Source: an uncultured Eggerthellaceae bacterium (GTDB taxonomy: Bacteria; Actinomycetota; Coriobacteriia; Coriobacteriales; Eggerthellaceae). Taken from it: DNA of 18,864 nucleotides. Shown piece after piece: positions 16,568 through 18,864 of this stretch; position 1 is the first letter of the stretch; the number at the start of each line of letters is the position of its first letter. The stretch covers positions 1 to 18,864 of the forward strand of contig CASTMW010000017.1 of NCBI GenBank assembly GCA_949450265.1. Direction: 5' to 3'. A model generated the notes under the pieces. It worked only from the letters and a program-made list of their open reading frames with translations. It had not been told where the DNA came from and did not search any database. Made by a program: the position numbers and the translations under genes.

Positions 16568-16585
16568 CGGGCGTGTGAGCGCCCG
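16568..16585. other. GC-rich hairpin between the ABC ATPase and baeRF genes
   Basis: CGGGCG (16568-16573) and CGCCCG (16580-16585) form a 6-bp stem with a 6-base loop. There is no T run after it, so it is not a standard intrinsic terminator. It lies 31 bases before the baeRF ATG, close to where it could affect mRNA stability or partial read-through. Confidence 0.4.
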
Positions 16586-16616
16586 AAGCGGAGGTTCGAA
16601 GGATCGGAGACACATC

Positions 16617-17489
16617 ATGAAGAAAGAGGCCATCAGGGAATTGTCCGAGCGGGTGCATTTCGGCGAGCCGTTCGATGCGAAGAAGTTCGATCGCGGAAGC
16701 GACCCGTCCGTGTCCATCTATATGCCCATCCAGCATGCCGAGCGCGAAGAGCGGCGCGATGAATGGAACCGCATCGAGTTCAAGGACCTGACCAAGCAGG
16801 CGAAAAAGCAGCTGGCCGAGCGTTTCCCCGATGCGCGCACCTACGCCGGCGTGATGGAGCTGCTCGATTACATCCTAGACCATGCCGATCTGCCCTTGTG
16901 GACCAAGGCCGACAAGGGTTTGGGCTTTCTGGTCGACCACGAGCAGGCCGATGTGTTCAATATGGACGTGCCCACCGATTGCCTGTCCATCGTGGATGAC
17001 CATTTCTACGTGGGGCCGCTCATGCAGGATGAGGAGCACGATGCTGTCAAGTACAAGCTCCTTTTGCTCAACGCCGACTTCTTCAGCATCCTTGATGGCG
17101 ATGAGGAGCATGTGCGCTACGAGCATCTGCCCCACGAGGTGAAGCAGTATTTCACAGAGATGTTCCCTGACACCTTCGATGGTGATACCTCGCCGCTCGA
17201 TTACTACAGCCTGGAAGGGCACGAGTCGCCCTACCATGACCACCGGTCGCGCAACGATGTGAAAAAGGAAGAGGCCGAAAAGTTCTTCCGTGTGGTCGAC
17301 AAGGTCATGTGCAAGATGACCGAGGGTGATGACACGCCGGTCATCTTGGTGACGCTGCCCGAGCATGAGCATATGTTCCGCGAGATAGCCACGTTCAAGA
17401 CGCTGTTGCCCAAGGGCATCGACAAGGACCCGCGAACGCTCTCGGGCGCCCGGTTGGTGCAGCTGGCCAACGAGGTCCTTGCGGAGTAG
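16617..17489 (+). CDS. baeRF-family protein (bacterial archaeo-eukaryotic release factor-like), short C terminus
   Basis: 290-residue protein resembling the bacterial relatives of eRF1/Dom34 (baeRF families), which have been linked to ribosome-associated functions. Domain 1 shows SVSIYMPIQH (31-40), ELLDYILDH, LWTKADKGLGFLVD (95-107) and HFYVGPLM (129-136). Domain 2 starts at YKLLLLNADFFSIL (146-159); the loop where eRF1 has GGQ reads LEGHESPYHDH (199-209) with no GGQ, then KEEAEKFFRVVDKVM. The third domain begins at PVILVTLPEHEHMFREI (241-257) but ends at residue 290, roughly 80-90 residues short of what I recall for relatives. The ATG at 16617 has GGAGA about 7 bases upstream. It lies 114 bases after the ABC ATPase; shared transcription is possible. 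Confidence 0.8.
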   Translation: MKKEAIRELSERVHFGEPFDAKKFDRGSDPSVSIYMPIQHAEREERRDEWNRIEFKDLTKQAKKQLAERFPDARTYAGVMELLDYILDHADLPLWTKADKGLGFLVDHEQADVFNMDVPTDCLSIVDDHFYVGPLMQDEEHDAVKYKLLLLNADFFSILDGDEEHVRYEHLPHEVKQYFTEMFPDTFDGDTSPLDYYSLEGHESPYHDHRSRNDVKKEEAEKFFRVVDKVMCKMTEGDDTPVILVTLPEHEHMFREIATFKTLLPKGIDKDPRTLSGARLVQLANEVLAE

Positions 17490-17504
17490 GCAAGAAAAGG
17501 CAGG

Positions 17505-17526
17505 GGAGCGGCTTGCGAAGCGCTCC
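17505..17526. other. Hairpin 1 downstream of the baeRF gene
   Basis: GGAGCGGCTT (17505-17514) pairs with AAGCGCTCC (17518-17526): 9 bp with one bulged G and a GCG loop. It lies 15 bases after the baeRF stop. No T run follows, so by itself it is not a standard terminator. Confidence 0.5.
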
Positions 17527-17534
17527 GGCCGATC

Positions 17535-17570
17535 ACCCGTCCGTTGCTGGATCGCCCAGGACGGATGGGT
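17535..17570. other. Hairpin 2 downstream of the baeRF gene
   Basis: ACCCGTCCGT (17535-17544) pairs with ACGGATGGGT (17561-17570) over 10 positions with one G-T pair; the loop contains a further CTGG/CCAG stem. Its right arm abuts the stop codon (17570-17572) of the opposite-strand FeoB-associated gene. Confidence 0.5.
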
Positions 17571-17929
17571 CAGCGCAAGAAGAAGGCCGGGTCGATCATG
17601 ACCCGGCCTTTCTGGTGGTGCGTGAGGAACGGATGCGCCTTAGCGCGCGAAGGGGTGGGCGCCATGAGCTTGACGCCGCCTTGGCGCGATGGTGTCTTCT
17701 GCTGGCTTTCCGCATCGCTTTCCATGCGGGAGAGCATAGCAGCCACCGCTTCGCATCCATCGTCGGCACCGCAATGCTTCGCACAGTGAGCGCATCTGCC
17801 CGATGATGCCTCCCCATCGCCGCAATCGCACATGCCACGATGCACGAGGCGACGCACAGCCAGCACCGCTGCTGCCAGGATGATGACGAGCAGGATGATG
17901 GTAGAGGGGGTCATGGTCAGTTCGAGCAC
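17570..17929 (-). CDS. FeoB-associated Cys-rich membrane protein, extended C terminus
   Basis: 119-residue protein with one N-terminal membrane helix (TIILLVIILAAAVLAV, about 10-25) followed by a Cys-rich stretch with CDC, CAHCAKHC and a further Cys (about 34-58), the mark of small proteins encoded with FeoB. They are thought to aid ferrous iron uptake; the mechanism is unclear. The start is GTG at 17929, with AAAGGG 5 bases upstream; ATG at 17914 is an alternative without a ribosome site. It follows feoB by 14 bases. The last ~60 residues are not part of the usual short family and run through the strong hairpin at 17583-17610, so the original stop may have been lost or transcription may end earlier. 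Confidence 0.72.
   Translation of the reverse strand: MLELTMTPSTIILLVIILAAAVLAVRRLVHRGMCDCGDGEASSGRCAHCAKHCGADDGCEAVAAMLSRMESDAESQQKTPSRQGGVKLMAPTPSRAKAHPFLTHHQKGRVMIDPAFFLR
17583..17613 (+). terminator. Strong hairpin, probable terminator of the baeRF transcript
   Basis: AAGGCCGGGTC (17583-17593) pairs perfectly with GACCCGGCCTT (17600-17610), an 11-bp stem with a 6-base loop, followed on the plus strand by TCT after the stem's own TT (TTTCT). On the minus strand it is followed by a pyrimidine tract (CTTCTTG), so it may act both ways. It lies inside the 3' end of the minus-strand FeoB-associated reading frame. Confidence 0.65.
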
Positions 17930-17943
17930 GTTCGCCCTTTCAT

Positions 17944-18864
17944 CTAAGTGGCCGCATCCGCATCCAGGGCGGCTTGGGCCTTCACGTTCTTATCCTTGTT
18001 GTACTTCGGCATGGGCCGGAACAGCTGGAAGAGGATGGCTGCCAAGAGCACGATGGCGATGACGGTCCAAACGTTAAACGCCACCTCGCCGGTGATCAGG
18101 CCACCCAACTGGTAGATGATGAGCCCGACGACCCACGCGAACATGCACATGTAGCCGATGGCCGCCCAGGTCCATTTGGCCGAGCGCATCTGGTTGCGGA
18201 TGGCGCCCATCGCGGCGAAGCAGGGGGCGCACAGTAGGTTGAAGGCGCAGAAGGCCATGATGGCAACGCTCGTGCCGCCCATCATGGAAGCGAACGACAT
18301 CCAGATGGTCGGATCGTCTTCGCCCACTTCGCCAAGGCTGGTGATGATGCCCACGGTGGCCACCACGTTCTCCTTGGCCACCAGGCCGGTGATGGAGGTG
18401 ACGGTGCCTTCCCAGTTGCCGAACCCGAGCGGCATGAATATCCAGGCGAACCCGTTGCCGATGGCGGTCATCAGGCTGTACTGGATGTAATCGTCCATCT
18501 CGGTGTCAAGCAGGCCGAACGCACCTTCGTACACGCCGAAGTTCAGCAGGAACCAGATGACCATAGAGCTAAGGAAGATGATGGTACCGGCCTTCACGAT
18601 GTATGCCTTCACGCGCTCCCACATGGACAGCAGCACGTTCTTCACGGTGGGCAGGTGATAGGTGGGAAGCTCCATGATGAAGGGTGCCGCATCGCCTGCG
18701 AACGCCTTGAGCTTCTTCAGCATAATGCAGCTGATGATGATGGCGGCAAGGCCCAGGAAGTAGAACAGCGGTGCCACCCACCAGGTGCCCTCGTAGAAGC
18801 TGCCAGCGAGCGCGCCATGTAGCCGCAACCCTCCAAGAAACCCAGCAGCAAGAACAGTACGATC
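17944..18864 (-). pseudogene. feoB: feoB ferrous iron transporter, 3' part, with internal deletion and frameshift
   Basis: FeoB is the GTPase-coupled Fe(II) importer of the inner membrane; only its C-terminal membrane part is in the window and the gene runs off the right end. From about 18805 leftwards the frame gives a normal FeoB tail: YEGTWWVAPLFYF, MELPTYHLPTVKNVL, WIFMPLGFGNWE, TGLVAKENVV and AFNLLCAPCFAAMG. From 18863 to about 18810 the FeoB match (LLLGFLEGCGYMAR) is in a different frame, and that frame reaches a stop soon after. The segment that normally joins them, about 65 residues including the GCxVP and CGAKLP motifs, is missing. The junction lies at GCGC-rich bases around 18807-18815. 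It could be a real mutation or an assembly error. Confidence 0.75.

Noticed and set aside
16568..16585. Intrinsic terminator separating the ABC ATPase and baeRF genes
   Set aside because: The stem is only 6 bp and no T run follows, so it does not show that the two genes are separate transcripts.
16503..16616. Remnant of a BceB/FtsX permease between the ATPase and baeRF genes
   Set aside because: Reading the plus-strand frames gave no hydrophobic or permease-like segment in this 114-base gap.

Overview
The window is a gene-dense, GC-rich bacterial chromosome segment. ATG/GTG starts, 4-8 bp operon overlaps, an argC-argJ-argB-argD cluster, ECF transporter genes and a feoB/FeoB-associated pair suggest an actinobacterial anaerobe. 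My best guess is class Coriobacteriia, Eggerthella-like; this is inferred from gene style, not from a marker gene. I saw no tRNA, rRNA, CRISPR array, insertion sequence or origin, and no gene-free stretch over 300 bases.

Layout: (1) 1-2090 (+) is the end of an energy-coupling-factor (ECF) vitamin/metal uptake operon: two ATPases and the EcfT membrane protein, with the substrate-binding S subunit outside the window. (2) 2161-6690 (+) is a full-length Lhr DNA helicase that looks leaderless. (3) 6687-11295 (-) is the arginine operon argC-argJ-argB-argD, converging on lhr with interlocked stop codons. (4) 11396-12527 (+) holds a 55-residue orphan protein, a DUF4430 lipoprotein and a GNAT acetyltransferase. 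(5) 12535-13665 (-) is a cation diffusion facilitator with an apparently doubled cytosolic domain. (6) 13820-17489 (+) holds a Bce-type two-component system, a Bce-type ABC ATPase with no permease next to it, and a baeRF protein related to archaeo-eukaryotic release factors. (7) 17570-18864 (-) holds a FeoB-associated Cys-rich protein and the 3' part of feoB, which carries an internal deletion with a frameshift.

How the genes work together: the ECF proteins form one transporter, and argCJBD converts glutamate to N-acetylornithine and ornithine by the cyclic acetyl pathway. The Bce-type kinase and regulator probably control the ATPase gene through a direct repeat at the end of the kinase gene. 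Bce systems normally sense peptide antibiotics through a BceB permease, so the missing permease and the adjacent release-factor-like gene are the most unusual arrangement here. The broken feoB is the clearest sequence defect and could be a real mutation or an assembly error.
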